The notes under the pieces were generated by a model that was not told the DNA's origin, searched no databases, and was given only the letters and a program-made list of their open reading frames with translations. Shown piece by piece: positions 1 to 6,776 of a DNA stretch of 44,983 bases. This stretch comes from Pseudomonadota bacterium (GTDB lineage Bacteria > Pseudomonadota > Alphaproteobacteria > Sphingomonadales > Sphingomonadaceae): positions 1 through 44,983 of the forward strand of contig JAFABD010000193.1 of assembly GCA_023426225.1 (NCBI GenBank). Direction: 5' to 3'. How positions within the stretch are numbered: position 1 is the first letter of the stretch; each line of letters starts with the position of its first letter. The position numbers were made by a program, and so were the translations under genes.

Positions 1-303
1 CGCGTCGCCAAGGGCGTGAGCCCGCGGGGTGCCCCGGGTAGCTGGGTGACCAACGACGACTATCCCGCAGCGGCAATCCGCGCGGAGCAGCAGGGTACGA
101 CGGCGTTCCGCCTTTCGGTCGACGCAAGCGGTCGCGCCGTCGAATGCACGGTGACCCAGTCGAGCGGCTCGTCGCTTCTCGACAGCACCGCATGCTCGCT
201 GCTCAAGCGCCGTGCGAGGTTCAACCCGGCCGAGGACACCAGCGGAAACAAGGTTCCGTCGTCTTACGCAGGCCGGTTTACCTGGCGTTTGCCGAACAAC
301 TGA
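1..303 (+). CDS. tonB: TonB C-terminal domain protein, 5' truncated by window edge
   Basis: The reading frame is open from the first base, so only the last 100 residues are present; the true start lies outside the window. The visible part matches the TonB C-terminal domain: a YPAAAIRAEQQG segment, then beta strands (TTAFRLSVDASGRAVECTV), a helix with SSGSSLLDSTACSLLKRR and the RARFNPA strand typical of the family. TonB couples the inner-membrane proton-motive force, through ExbB/ExbD, to TonB-dependent outer-membrane receptors by contacting their TonB boxes. exbB and two exbD genes follow on the same strand, which supports the call. A strong hairpin at 310-340 lies between this gene and exbB. 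Confidence 0.88.
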   Translation, partial: RVAKGVSPRGAPGSWVTNDDYPAAAIRAEQQGTTAFRLSVDASGRAVECTVTQSSGSSLLDSTACSLLKRRARFNPAEDTSGNKVPSSYAGRFTWRLPNN

Positions 304-309
304 TGGGTG

Positions 310-340
310 GCCGGTGCATGGCCGCGGGGCCCGCACCGGC
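310..340 (+). other. Intercistronic hairpin between tonB and exbB
   Basis: GCCGGTGC (310-317) pairs with GCACCGGC (333-340), with an inner GGCC/GGCC pair around GCGG. It starts seven bases after the tonB stop. No T-run follows, so it is more likely an mRNA processing or stability element than a full terminator. The palindrome TTTGATCAAA (347-356) lies just downstream. Confidence 0.5.
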
Positions 341-386
341 TTGACGTTTGATCAAAGCGATACTTTTTCAGAGGAAAGATCCACAA

Positions 387-1172
387 ATGCTCACGACCGT
401 TCTTGCCGCCGGCACGCCGGGCGCCAACTTCAACATCCTCCACGCTCTGAACGAGGGTGGCGTGATTTCGTGGAGCACCGCCATCATCCTGACCGGCATG
501 CTCTTCTTCTCGCTCTACATCCTGTTCACCAAGATGTTCGAACAGCAGAAGATCCTGAACCAGGGCAAGCGCGTCCGCGCGTCGTTCTGGAACCTGAACA
601 CGCTGCGCGAAGGCGCCGCGAAGCTGGAGAAGGACTCGGCGTATCGTCAGATCGTAGACGACGGCCTGTCCGCGCAGGAGCAGCACAAGCTGCTGACCGA
701 TCCGGTCGAAGCGCATGACTGGGTGCACGGTTCGCTGGCGCGTTCGGAAGCGTCGATCAACTCGGTGCTCGCCGGCGGCCTCGCCTTCCTCGCGACCGTC
801 GGTGCGACCGCGCCGTTCATCGGTCTGTTCGGTACCGTCGTCGGCATTTTCCGCGCGCTGATCAAGATCGGTGCGGAAGGCCAGGCTTCGATCGGCACCG
901 TCGCCGGTCCGGTCGGTGAAGCGCTCATCATGACCGCGCTCGGCCTGATCGTCGCCGTCCCGGCCGTGCTCGCCTACAACTTCCTGCAGCGCCGCAACAA
1001 GGCGATCGCCGAGCAGCTGAGCGCGTTCTCGAACGACGTCCTCGGCTTCCTGGCTTCGGACGGCCGCGTCCGCCCGACCGTCGCGAAGGCGAAGCCCGCC
1101 GCTGCGCCGGCCGCCAAGCCGGCCGCGACGACGACCGCCGGCCAGGCCGGTGGCGCCCAGACCCGCGCTTAA
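387..1172 (+). CDS. exbB: ExbB, MotA/TolQ/ExbB proton channel family
   Basis: ExbB forms the pentameric inner-membrane channel that, with ExbD, energises TonB. The 261-residue protein has a first membrane segment around residues 28-48 (STAIILTGMLFFSLYILF), a cytoplasmic region, then two more membrane segments: about 128-160 (GGLAFLATVGATAPFIGLFG, the conserved ExbB/TolQ signature) and about 178-205 (EALIMTALGLIVAVPAVLAY). The tail after residue 235 is Ala/Pro/Lys rich and probably disordered. I chose the ATG at 387 because GAGGAAAG lies eight bases before it; a TTG at 348 in the same frame would add 13 residues without a ribosome site. It is second in a tonB-exbB-exbD-exbD run. Confidence 0.92.
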   Translation: MLTTVLAAGTPGANFNILHALNEGGVISWSTAIILTGMLFFSLYILFTKMFEQQKILNQGKRVRASFWNLNTLREGAAKLEKDSAYRQIVDDGLSAQEQHKLLTDPVEAHDWVHGSLARSEASINSVLAGGLAFLATVGATAPFIGLFGTVVGIFRALIKIGAEGQASIGTVAGPVGEALIMTALGLIVAVPAVLAYNFLQRRNKAIAEQLSAFSNDVLGFLASDGRVRPTVAKAKPAAAPAAKPAATTTAGQAGGAQTRA

Positions 1173-1183
1173 GGAACGGACCC

Positions 1184-1233
1184 GGGCCTGCTTCCTTCGG
1201 GGGCAGGCCCAAGCCGCCCGGGTTCGCCCCGGG
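1184..1233 (+). other. Two tandem hairpins between exbB and exbD
   Basis: The first hairpin pairs 1184-1195 with 1199-1210 (GGGCCTGC against GCAGGCCC, continued by TTCC/GGGG with two G-T pairs) around a TTC loop. The second pairs CCCGGG (1217-1222) with CCCGGG (1228-1233). Neither is followed by a T-run. They fill the only long spacer inside the exb genes and may set 3' ends or stability of the exbB message relative to exbD. Confidence 0.5.
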
Positions 1234-1262
1234 GGCAGGCGACAAGAATAGGATTAGCCGCA

Positions 1263-1742
1263 ATGGCGATGAGCGTAGGTGGAGATTCCACCCAAGATAC
1301 TCCGATGTCGGACATCAACACGACGCCCCTCGTGGACGTCATGCTGGTGCTCCTCATCATCTTCCTGATTGCTATTCCGGTCGTGGTTCAGTCCGTTAAG
1401 CTCGAGCTGCCGAAGAACCCGTACGAGCCGACCGAGACGAAGCCCGAAAACGTGCTTCTGGCGATCACCGGCGAAGGCGGGCAGTGCAAGGTCTATTGGG
1501 GCATGACCCCGGTGACGCACCAGCAGCTGCTCGACATGGGCGTGAAGAAGCTGAAGGACGAGATCAACCGCCAGGGTGGTCCCAACGCGGCGGGTCTCGA
1601 ACTCCCCGAAGTCCATATCCGCGGCGACATCAACACGCCGTACCGCTGCATCGGCGGCACCATCTACACCATGCAGATGGCGGGCTTCGTGAAGGTCGGC
1701 TTCATCTCCGAGCCCGAACCGGGCACGGTTCCGGCCGAATAA
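1263..1742 (+). CDS. exbD: ExbD/TolR family biopolymer transport protein (first copy)
   Basis: ExbD is the single-pass partner of ExbB; its membrane aspartate carries protons. In this 159-residue protein the motif DINTTPLVDVMLVLLIIF puts that Asp at residue 25, at the start of the only membrane helix (about 24-43). The rest is periplasmic. This copy is longer than the next one: its periplasmic part has an extra stretch (about 82-115) and two cysteines, C75 and C129, absent from the second copy and possibly disulfide bonded. An AGGA sits near 1251 before the ATG. The gene is 27 bases from the second exbD, so the two are surely cotranscribed. Confidence 0.93.
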   Translation: MAMSVGGDSTQDTPMSDINTTPLVDVMLVLLIIFLIAIPVVVQSVKLELPKNPYEPTETKPENVLLAITGEGGQCKVYWGMTPVTHQQLLDMGVKKLKDEINRQGGPNAAGLELPEVHIRGDINTPYRCIGGTIYTMQMAGFVKVGFISEPEPGTVPAE

Positions 1743-1769
1743 GCCGGCGATAATTAGGAGTTACACCCC

Positions 1770-2198
1770 ATGGCAATGAGCGGTGGCCGCGACGACGGCG
1801 AACCGATGATGGAGATGAACACGACGCCGCTGATCGACGTCATGCTCGTGCTCCTCATCATGTTCATCATTACCATTCCGATCCAGACCCATGCGGTGAA
1901 GGTCGATCTTCCGCAGAACGGCAACCCGCCGCCCGCGAACATCGTCGAGCCGCAGAAGAACAAGCTGTACATCGACGCCAACGGCAACGTGTTCTGGAAC
2001 AGCCAGCAGATCGACGATCTGCGCCTGCGCCAGTATCTTGACGCGTCGCTGCAGATCAATCCGGAGCCGGAGCTGCACTTCCAGCCCGATCCGCAGGCGC
2101 GCTACGACGTTGTCGACCGCGTGCTGACGATCGTGAAGCGTGCGAACGTGACCAAGCTGGGTTTCGTCGGCAACGAACAGTATCGCAACGATTTCTGA
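1770..2198 (+). CDS. exbD: ExbD/TolR family biopolymer transport protein (second copy)
   Basis: This is a second ExbD of 142 residues with the same N-terminal signature (MEMNTTPLIDVMLVLLIMF); the proton-carrying Asp is residue 23 and the membrane helix spans about 22-41. The periplasmic domain ends in the usual DVVDRVLTIVKRANVTKLGFVG segment, close to canonical ExbD/TolR. A clear AGGAG precedes the ATG. Paired exbD genes behind one exbB are common in sphingomonads and xanthomonads, where both may enter one complex or serve different receptors. The operon ends 38 bases later at an intrinsic terminator. Confidence 0.93.
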   Translation: MAMSGGRDDGEPMMEMNTTPLIDVMLVLLIMFIITIPIQTHAVKVDLPQNGNPPPANIVEPQKNKLYIDANGNVFWNSQQIDDLRLRQYLDASLQINPEPELHFQPDPQARYDVVDRVLTIVKRANVTKLGFVGNEQYRNDF

Positions 2199-2235
2199 TC
2201 GTTCGCGGCCAGCGGCCGCTGACGATGACTGACGC

Positions 2236-2264
2236 AAGGCGGCCTTCGGGCCGCCTTTTTTTTT
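2236..2264 (+). terminator. Rho-independent terminator of the tonB-exb operon
   Basis: A perfect 9-bp stem AAGGCGGCC (2236-2244) / GGCCGCCTT (2249-2257) closes a TTCG tetraloop and is followed by an unbroken T-run to 2264. It lies 38 bases after the second exbD stop. It is the clearest plus-strand terminator in the window. Confidence 0.95.
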
Positions 2265-2416
2265 GGCCCGCCGCCGGGGCCGTCGGTGAGGATGGGCTGC
2301 CTGCAAGCGGATGGTGTGGCGCGGGGCGGGGAGGCGAGGGCCGACGCCCTTGGCTGGCGGTATCGGCGGGAGGTGGCGCCCTCCGCAACCGACCTGACTT
2401 GCGTCGGGGGATGGAA

Positions 2417-2455
2417 TGTAACAAAAATGTCATCAGAAAGTCACGTCATCGTAAC
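2417..2455 (+). promoter_or_regulatory. Pho-box-like array of four half-sites
   Basis: Four six-base half-sites start exactly 11 bp apart: TGTAAC at 2417, TGTCAT at 2428, AGTCAC at 2439 and CGTAAC at 2450. PhoB binds direct TGTCA-like repeats with this helical period. The last two are also part of a perfect inverted repeat (GTCACGT 2440-2446 / ACGTGAC 2454-2460). The array ends 27 bases before the start codon of the TPR gene at 2482. PhoB control is inferred from spacing and sequence only. Confidence 0.55.
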
Positions 2456-2481
2456 GTGACGCCGATGCCAGGAGAGTTGCC

Positions 2482-2859
2482 ATGCGCCCATCCCTCGCCG
2501 CCTGTGCCGCCATTGCCGTGATCCCGACGATCGCCGCGACATTGCCGGCGCGTGCCCAGACGCAGCCCGCGCCGGCCGTGGCGGCGGGGCAGATCGAACG
2601 CGGCGCCTATGATCGGGCGGAACGCCAGCTGGCGAGCGCGCTGCGCGTCGAACCCGCGCAGCCCGAGGCGTTGCTCAACCTGGCCGTGGTCTATGCTCGC
2701 ACCGGCCGCGCCGCGGCGGCGCGTGACCTTTATCGCCGCGTCCTCGACCAGCCCGACGTGCTGATGGACCTGGCCAACGGGAACAGCGCGGGATCGCACC
2801 GGATCGCACAGGCGGGACTGGCGCATCTGGCGCGAACGAGTCCGGACGCCGTGCGCTGA
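2482..2859 (+). CDS. Small exported tetratricopeptide-repeat protein
   Basis: The 125-residue product begins with a signal peptide (MRPSLAACAAIAVIPTIAAT, cleavage likely after ARA at about residue 25), so it should be periplasmic. Residues about 36-90 hold TPR-like helices: GAYDRAERQLASALRVEPAQ followed by PEALLNLAVVYARTGRAAAARDLYRRVL, the usual A-P-L-A pattern of one to two repeats. TPRs mediate protein contacts; the partner cannot be told. AGGAGAG before the ATG decides the start. The gene stands alone between the exb terminator and convergent dcd, directly behind the Pho-box-like array, so a role under phosphate limitation is possible but unproven. Confidence 0.75.
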   Translation: MRPSLAACAAIAVIPTIAATLPARAQTQPAPAVAAGQIERGAYDRAERQLASALRVEPAQPEALLNLAVVYARTGRAAAARDLYRRVLDQPDVLMDLANGNSAGSHRIAQAGLAHLARTSPDAVR

Positions 2860-2870
2860 ATCGCTGCCGC

Positions 2871-2916
2871 GACCGCGCGCCCTCGCCGTCGCGGTGGTGG
2901 CGCGCCGTGCGCGGTC
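2871..2916. other. Hairpin between convergent TPR gene and dcd
   Basis: GACCGCGC (2871-2878) can pair with GCGCGGTC (2909-2916), with GCGCGCC/GGCGCGC as an alternative inner stem. It lies between two convergent genes and touches the dcd stop, so it may end transcripts from both sides. No T-run is present. Confidence 0.35.
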
Positions 2917-3466
2917 AGAGCCGCGGCAGGGTCACGCCGAGCTGGTGCATATACTTGCCGGCGCGATCGGCGTAGCTCGTCTCGCACGGTTCGTTCCCCT
3001 TGAGGAACAGGAACTGGCACGCGCCCTCATTGGCGTAGATCTTGGCGGGCAGGGGCGTGGTGTTCGAGAATTCGAGCGTGACATGCCCCTCCCAGCCGGG
3101 TTCGAGCGGGGTGACGTTCACGATGATGCCGCAGCGCGCATAGGTCGACTTGCCCAGACAGATCACGAGCACGTCGCGCGGGACGCGGAAATACTCGACC
3201 GTGCGCGCGAGCGCGAAGCTGTTCGGCGGGATCACACAGACGTCGGTGCGCCGGTCGACGAAGCTGTTCGACGCGAAATCCTTTGGATCGACGATCGCGC
3301 TGTCGACATTGGTGAAGATCTTGAACTCGTCGGCGACGCGCGCGTCATAGCCGTAGGACGAGAGCCCGTAGCTGATGCAGCCGTCGCGGCGCTGCGCCTC
3401 GACAAAGGGCTCGATCATGCCGTGGTTGCGGGCCTGTTCGCGAATCCAGCGGTCGGAAAGGATCAT
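2915..3466 (-). CDS. dcd: dCTP deaminase
   Basis: Dcd deaminates dCTP to dUTP in the cytoplasm, feeding dUMP for thymidylate synthesis. The 183-residue length is standard. Family hallmarks are present: SYGLSSYGYDAR near residues 32-43, KSTYARCGI at 106-114 (substrate-binding Lys, Ser and Arg), TPLEPGWEGHVTLEFSN at 119-135 with the catalytic Glu at about 132, and the C-terminal ADRAGKYMHQLGVTLPRL. The start is the ATG before ILSDRWI, with GGAG just upstream. It lies 61 bp downstream of cdd on the same strand, so two pyrimidine deaminases sit together. A hairpin at 3498-3522 occupies the gap. Confidence 0.96.
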   Translation of the reverse strand: MILSDRWIREQARNHGMIEPFVEAQRRDGCISYGLSSYGYDARVADEFKIFTNVDSAIVDPKDFASNSFVDRRTDVCVIPPNSFALARTVEYFRVPRDVLVICLGKSTYARCGIIVNVTPLEPGWEGHVTLEFSNTTPLPAKIYANEGACQFLFLKGNEPCETSYADRAGKYMHQLGVTLPRL

Positions 3467-3497
3467 TCGGGGCTCCGATTCGGATGAGGGGCGAGCT

Positions 3498-3522
3498 TTG
3501 CCGCGGGCGCTCGCCGCGGCAA
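3498..3522. other. Hairpin between cdd and dcd
   Basis: TTGCCGCGG (3498-3506) and CCGCGGCAA (3514-3522) form a perfect 9-bp stem with a 7-base loop in the cdd-dcd spacer. There is no T-run on either strand, so it is not a standard terminator; it may separate the stability of the two messages. Confidence 0.45.
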
Positions 3523-3527
3523 GCCGG

Positions 3528-3992
3528 TCAGGCGCGCGCGGGAACGATGCCGAGATCGCCCGGCCCGAACGCGTGCGGGAGTAGTTCGGCGAGCGTGAAA
3601 TGCGCGACCCGGTCGCCCTCGGCGCCCGCGCAATGGATCGCGATGTCGCGTCCGCCCATCTGCGCCGCCTCGTTGATGACCTGACGACAGCGACCGCAGG
3701 GCAGGATCGGTTCGGTGCCGCGATGGCCGGCATCGGTGAGCGGACCGCCGATGATCGCGATCTCGACGATGTCGGCCAGCCGCCCCTGGGCGTTGGCCGT
3801 CGCGATCGCCACCGTTTCGGCGCAGAGCGACAGGCCGTAGCTCGCATTTTCGAAGTTGGTGCCGGTGATGACGCTGCCGTCGACCAGCCGCAGCGCCGCG
3901 CCGACGCCGAAGCGCGAATAGGGGGCATGGGCCTGCCGCGCGGCGGTGCGCGCGGCCTCGATCAGCGTCTTCACACGATCATCGGTTATCAC
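3528..3992 (-). CDS. cdd: Cytidine deaminase
   Basis: This homotetrameric-type enzyme converts cytidine and deoxycytidine to uridine and deoxyuridine. The 154-residue protein has the zinc site of the family: CAE at 57-59 (zinc ligand C57, catalytic E59) and PCGRCRQ with C99 and C102. YSRFGVGAAL and GTNFENASYG upstream are the substrate-binding segments. Translation probably starts at GTG 3992, whose bases overlap the TGA of the GH25 gene (GTGA), which implies translational coupling. It belongs to a minus-strand run UPF0262-GH25-cdd-dcd. Confidence 0.93.
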   Translation of the reverse strand: MITDDRVKTLIEAARTAARQAHAPYSRFGVGAALRLVDGSVITGTNFENASYGLSLCAETVAIATANAQGRLADIVEIAIIGGPLTDAGHRGTEPILPCGRCRQVINEAAQMGGRDIAIHCAGAEGDRVAHFTLAELLPHAFGPGDLGIVPARA

Positions 3993-4666
3993 TTGCGAAC
4001 ATCCCAATGGAGCCTTTGGTCGACGCCGGCAACGCGGCGCGCGCCGTTCGCCTGCCACAAGCGCCAGTCGCGCGCGAGGTAATTCGGCGGGAAAAAGTCG
4101 CGCACGCCCCAGAGGGGACGATCGATCGCGGCGCTGAGATGATAGGCCTGTTCGAACGCCGGCGTGATGCGCAGGATCGCCTGCCGGCCGAGATGACGCT
4201 CGATCCCGGCCAGGAACGCGCCGACCGACGCGTGAAGCGCCGTCGGGTCGGGGCGAACGGCGCAATCGTCGAGGTCGAACGCGACGGCGGGCGGAAGCTG
4301 CGAATCGGTGCGCGCGACGGTGGTGATGAACGCCGCCATCTGCGTCCCGGCATCGGCGCACAGCGACCAGCGGTGCAGCGCCCCGCGCTGAAGACCGGCC
4401 TCGCCAACGCGTTGCCAGTTGCCCTCGAACGCGGCTGCGCGTCGGCCGCCGATGCTGGCCTCGACATAGGCGAAGCGGGCGCCGGCGCGGCGCAGCGCCC
4501 AGCCGTCGATCGCGCCGTCCGAATCGCCGATGTCGACGCCCTGGTCCGCCGGCTGCCCGGGCGCCCAGCCGCTCGCCCAGTACCATGCCGCGCCGATTGC
4601 CGTCGCGAGCACGAGCGCAGCCGCCAGCACGGCGCGCGGTTGCCGCCGAAGCAGGGATGCGAGCAT
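3989..4666 (-). CDS. Glycoside hydrolase family 25 (lysozyme-like) protein, membrane anchored
   Basis: GH25 enzymes cleave the MurNAc-GlcNAc bond of peptidoglycan. The 225-residue product has an N-terminal hydrophobic segment (about 12-31), likely an uncleaved anchor or signal. It then follows the GH25 pattern: QGVDIGD (42-48, first catalytic-region Asp at 45), GWALRRAGARFAYVEAS (55-71), the barrel strand AVAFDLDD (127-134), and a C-terminal WRLWQANGARRVAGVDQ (201-217). The usual DxE on the central strand reads DLD here (131-133), replacing the expected catalytic Glu by Asp, so activity is uncertain. Five bases separate it from UPF0262 upstream and its stop overlaps the cdd start. Confidence 0.78.
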   Translation of the reverse strand: MLASLLRRQPRAVLAAALVLATAIGAAWYWASGWAPGQPADQGVDIGDSDGAIDGWALRRAGARFAYVEASIGGRRAAAFEGNWQRVGEAGLQRGALHRWSLCADAGTQMAAFITTVARTDSQLPPAVAFDLDDCAVRPDPTALHASVGAFLAGIERHLGRQAILRITPAFEQAYHLSAAIDRPLWGVRDFFPPNYLARDWRLWQANGARRVAGVDQRLHWDVRK

Positions 4667-4671
4667 GCCGG

Positions 4672-5154
4672 TCAGCCCTTGATGTGAAGGACGCAGATCA
4701 GCGTGAACAGGCGGCGCGCCGTGTCGAAATCGACGTGGATCTTGCCTTCGAGCCGCTCCTTGAGCAGTTCGGCGGCCTGGTTGTGGATGCCGCGCCGCGC
4801 CATGTCGATCGTTTCGATCTGCGCGGGCGAGGCGTGCCGCACCGCCTGATAATAGCTGTCGCAGATCGCGAAATATTCCTTGATCGGCCGCCGGAAGCGC
4901 GCGAGCCCCAGCACGATCGTTTCGAGCGGCGATCCGTCGGCGCGGCGGATTTCAAGCGCCAGCCGCCCTTCCTCGACGCGCAGATGCAGCCGGTAAGGGC
5001 CGGCATAGCCGTCGGGATGCTTGCGCTGGGGGGCGAAATGATTGTCTTCGAGCAGGTCGAAGATCGCGATCCGCCGTTCCTGTTCGATATCGGCCGACCG
5101 CCACAGGATCGTGCGCTCGTCCAGGGTGATGTCGATGATCCGCGCGTCGGCCAT
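4672..5154 (-). CDS. UPF0262 family protein
   Basis: This is a conserved alphaproteobacterial protein of unknown function. From the ATG at 5154 it has 160 residues, close to the family's usual length, opening MADARIIDITLDERTILWR and carrying the characteristic IEQERRIAIFDLLEDNHF, RPIKEYFAICDSYYQAVR and GIHNQAAELLKERL segments. An upstream in-frame start at 5190 would add 12 residues; neither start has a good ribosome site, and I prefer the shorter form by family pattern. No signal peptide or membrane helix is seen, so it is probably cytoplasmic. It heads the minus-strand run that leads to dcd and is divergent from dnaB. Confidence 0.85.
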   Translation of the reverse strand: MADARIIDITLDERTILWRSADIEQERRIAIFDLLEDNHFAPQRKHPDGYAGPYRLHLRVEEGRLALEIRRADGSPLETIVLGLARFRRPIKEYFAICDSYYQAVRHASPAQIETIDMARRGIHNQAAELLKERLEGKIHVDFDTARRLFTLICVLHIKG

Positions 5155-5237
5155 AGGAACGTTGCTTTGCGTCCAATTCCCGTTTTCCACAAGGGCCGGG
5201 AGTTGCGGCGGGGCGGCAGGTGCGCGACAAGGCGCGG

Positions 5238-6752
5238 ATGGCCCAGCCGATCCCCTTTCCCAATCGCGAGACGCCCGAAGGCGGCGTTACGCTTCCCCAG
5301 AATGTCGAGGCCGAGGCCGCGCTGCTCGGCGCGATGATGATCGACAACCGCGTGGCCGAGGATGTGCTGCAAAAGCTGCGCCCGGAGCATTTCTTCGAAC
5401 CTCTGCACGGTCGCATCTATGACGCGATCGCGACGATGGTGGGCGACAACCGGCTGGCGACGCCGGTGACGTTGCGCCCGCTGTTCGCGACCGACGCGGC
5501 GATGAAGGAACTGGGCGGTCCGGCCTATCTCGCGCAGTTGACCGGCAACCCCGCCAGCCTGATCGGCGCCCGTGCCTTTGCCGACCAGATCTATGACCTG
5601 GCGCAGCTGCGCGCGCTGGTGAGCGTGGGGCGCGAGCTGGTCGACGGCGCGCTCGACACGAGCCAGGACATCAACCCGGCGAAGCAGATCGAGCAGGCCG
5701 AACTGAAGCTGTACGAAGTCGCCGAGAAGGGCGGCACCGAGGCGGGCGTCAAATCGTTCACGCGTGCCGCGACGCTGGCGGTGCGCCAGGCCGAAAAGGC
5801 GATGAATTCGGGCGGCGGCATTTCGGGCGTGACCACCGGGCTTGCCGATCTGAATGCCTCGACCGGCGGTTTCAACCGATCGGACCTGCTGATCCTCGCC
5901 GGCCGTCCGGGCATGGGCAAGACCTCGCTGGCGACGAACATCGCGTTCAATGCCGCCAAGCGGTGGATGGACGACCTGGAATCGGGCATCGCCGAGGACA
6001 AGTCGATCGGGGCGCCGGTCGCGTTCTTCAGCCTCGAAATGTCGGCCGACCAGCTTGCGATGCGTATCCTTTCGGAACAGGCCGAAGTGGTGTCGGAGAA
6101 AATCCGCACCGGGCATCTGAGCACGACCGAGTTCCAGAAATTCGCGCGCGCCGCGGGCGACCTCGAGCGCCTGCCGCTCTATATCGACGACACCCCCGGC
6201 CTGACGATCGCGGCGCTGCGCACGCGCGCGCGGCGGATGAAGCGCCAGTACAAGATCGGGATGGTCATCGTCGACTATCTCCAGCTGCTGCAGGGCAGCG
6301 GCAAGGCGGCGGGCGACGGGCGCGTCCAGGAGATTTCGGAAATCAGCCGCGGCCTGAAGACGCTGGCGAAGGAGCTCAACGTGCCGGTGCTGGCGCTGTC
6401 GCAGCTGAGCCGTGCGGTCGAAAGCCGCGAGGACAAGCGGCCGCAGCTTTCGGACCTGCGCGAATCGGGGTCGATCGAGCAGGACGCCGACATCGTGCTG
6501 TTCGTCTATCGCGACGAATATTATCACGACTTCAAGGCGCCGACGAAGATCCCCGACGGCACCGAGACCGCCGAGGAGCGCATCGCCTATGAACAATGGC
6601 AGGCGCGGCAGTTGCAGGTGGCCAACAAGGCGACGGTGATTATCGCCAAGCAGCGCCACGGCGCGACCGGATCGGTGCACATGCGGTTCGACCGCCAGTT
6701 CACCAAGTTCAGCGACCTGGCGCCCGAGGACGCGGTGCCGTTCGGCGACTGA
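5238..6752 (+). CDS. dnaB: Replicative DNA helicase DnaB
   Basis: DnaB is the hexameric 5'-3' helicase of the replication fork, loaded by DnaC/DnaA systems and contacting primase. The 504-residue protein has the N-terminal domain beginning PQNVEAEAALLGAMMIDNR (20-38), a linker, then the RecA-like motor with Walker A GRPGMGKTS (about 221-229), Walker B MVIVDYLQLL (about 340) and the DnaB signature LSQLSRAVESRED. It ends with VIIAKQRHGATGSV and the arginine-finger region. I chose ATG 5238 (AAGG six bases upstream) over GTG 5220, which would add six residues. It is monocistronic and convergent with cysH. Confidence 0.97.
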   Translation: MAQPIPFPNRETPEGGVTLPQNVEAEAALLGAMMIDNRVAEDVLQKLRPEHFFEPLHGRIYDAIATMVGDNRLATPVTLRPLFATDAAMKELGGPAYLAQLTGNPASLIGARAFADQIYDLAQLRALVSVGRELVDGALDTSQDINPAKQIEQAELKLYEVAEKGGTEAGVKSFTRAATLAVRQAEKAMNSGGGISGVTTGLADLNASTGGFNRSDLLILAGRPGMGKTSLATNIAFNAAKRWMDDLESGIAEDKSIGAPVAFFSLEMSADQLAMRILSEQAEVVSEKIRTGHLSTTEFQKFARAAGDLERLPLYIDDTPGLTIAALRTRARRMKRQYKIGMVIVDYLQLLQGSGKAAGDGRVQEISEISRGLKTLAKELNVPVLALSQLSRAVESREDKRPQLSDLRESGSIEQDADIVLFVYRDEYYHDFKAPTKIPDGTETAEERIAYEQWQARQLQVANKATVIIAKQRHGATGSVHMRFDRQFTKFSDLAPEDAVPFGD

Positions 6753-6776
6753 CGAGGCGCGGGCGTTGCGGGCCGG

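Noticed and set aside
4698..6680. 660-codon minus-strand frame opposite dnaB
   Set aside because: Antisense shadow of dnaB; composition is that of a shifted codon frame, and it overlaps UPF0262 in the wrong frame.
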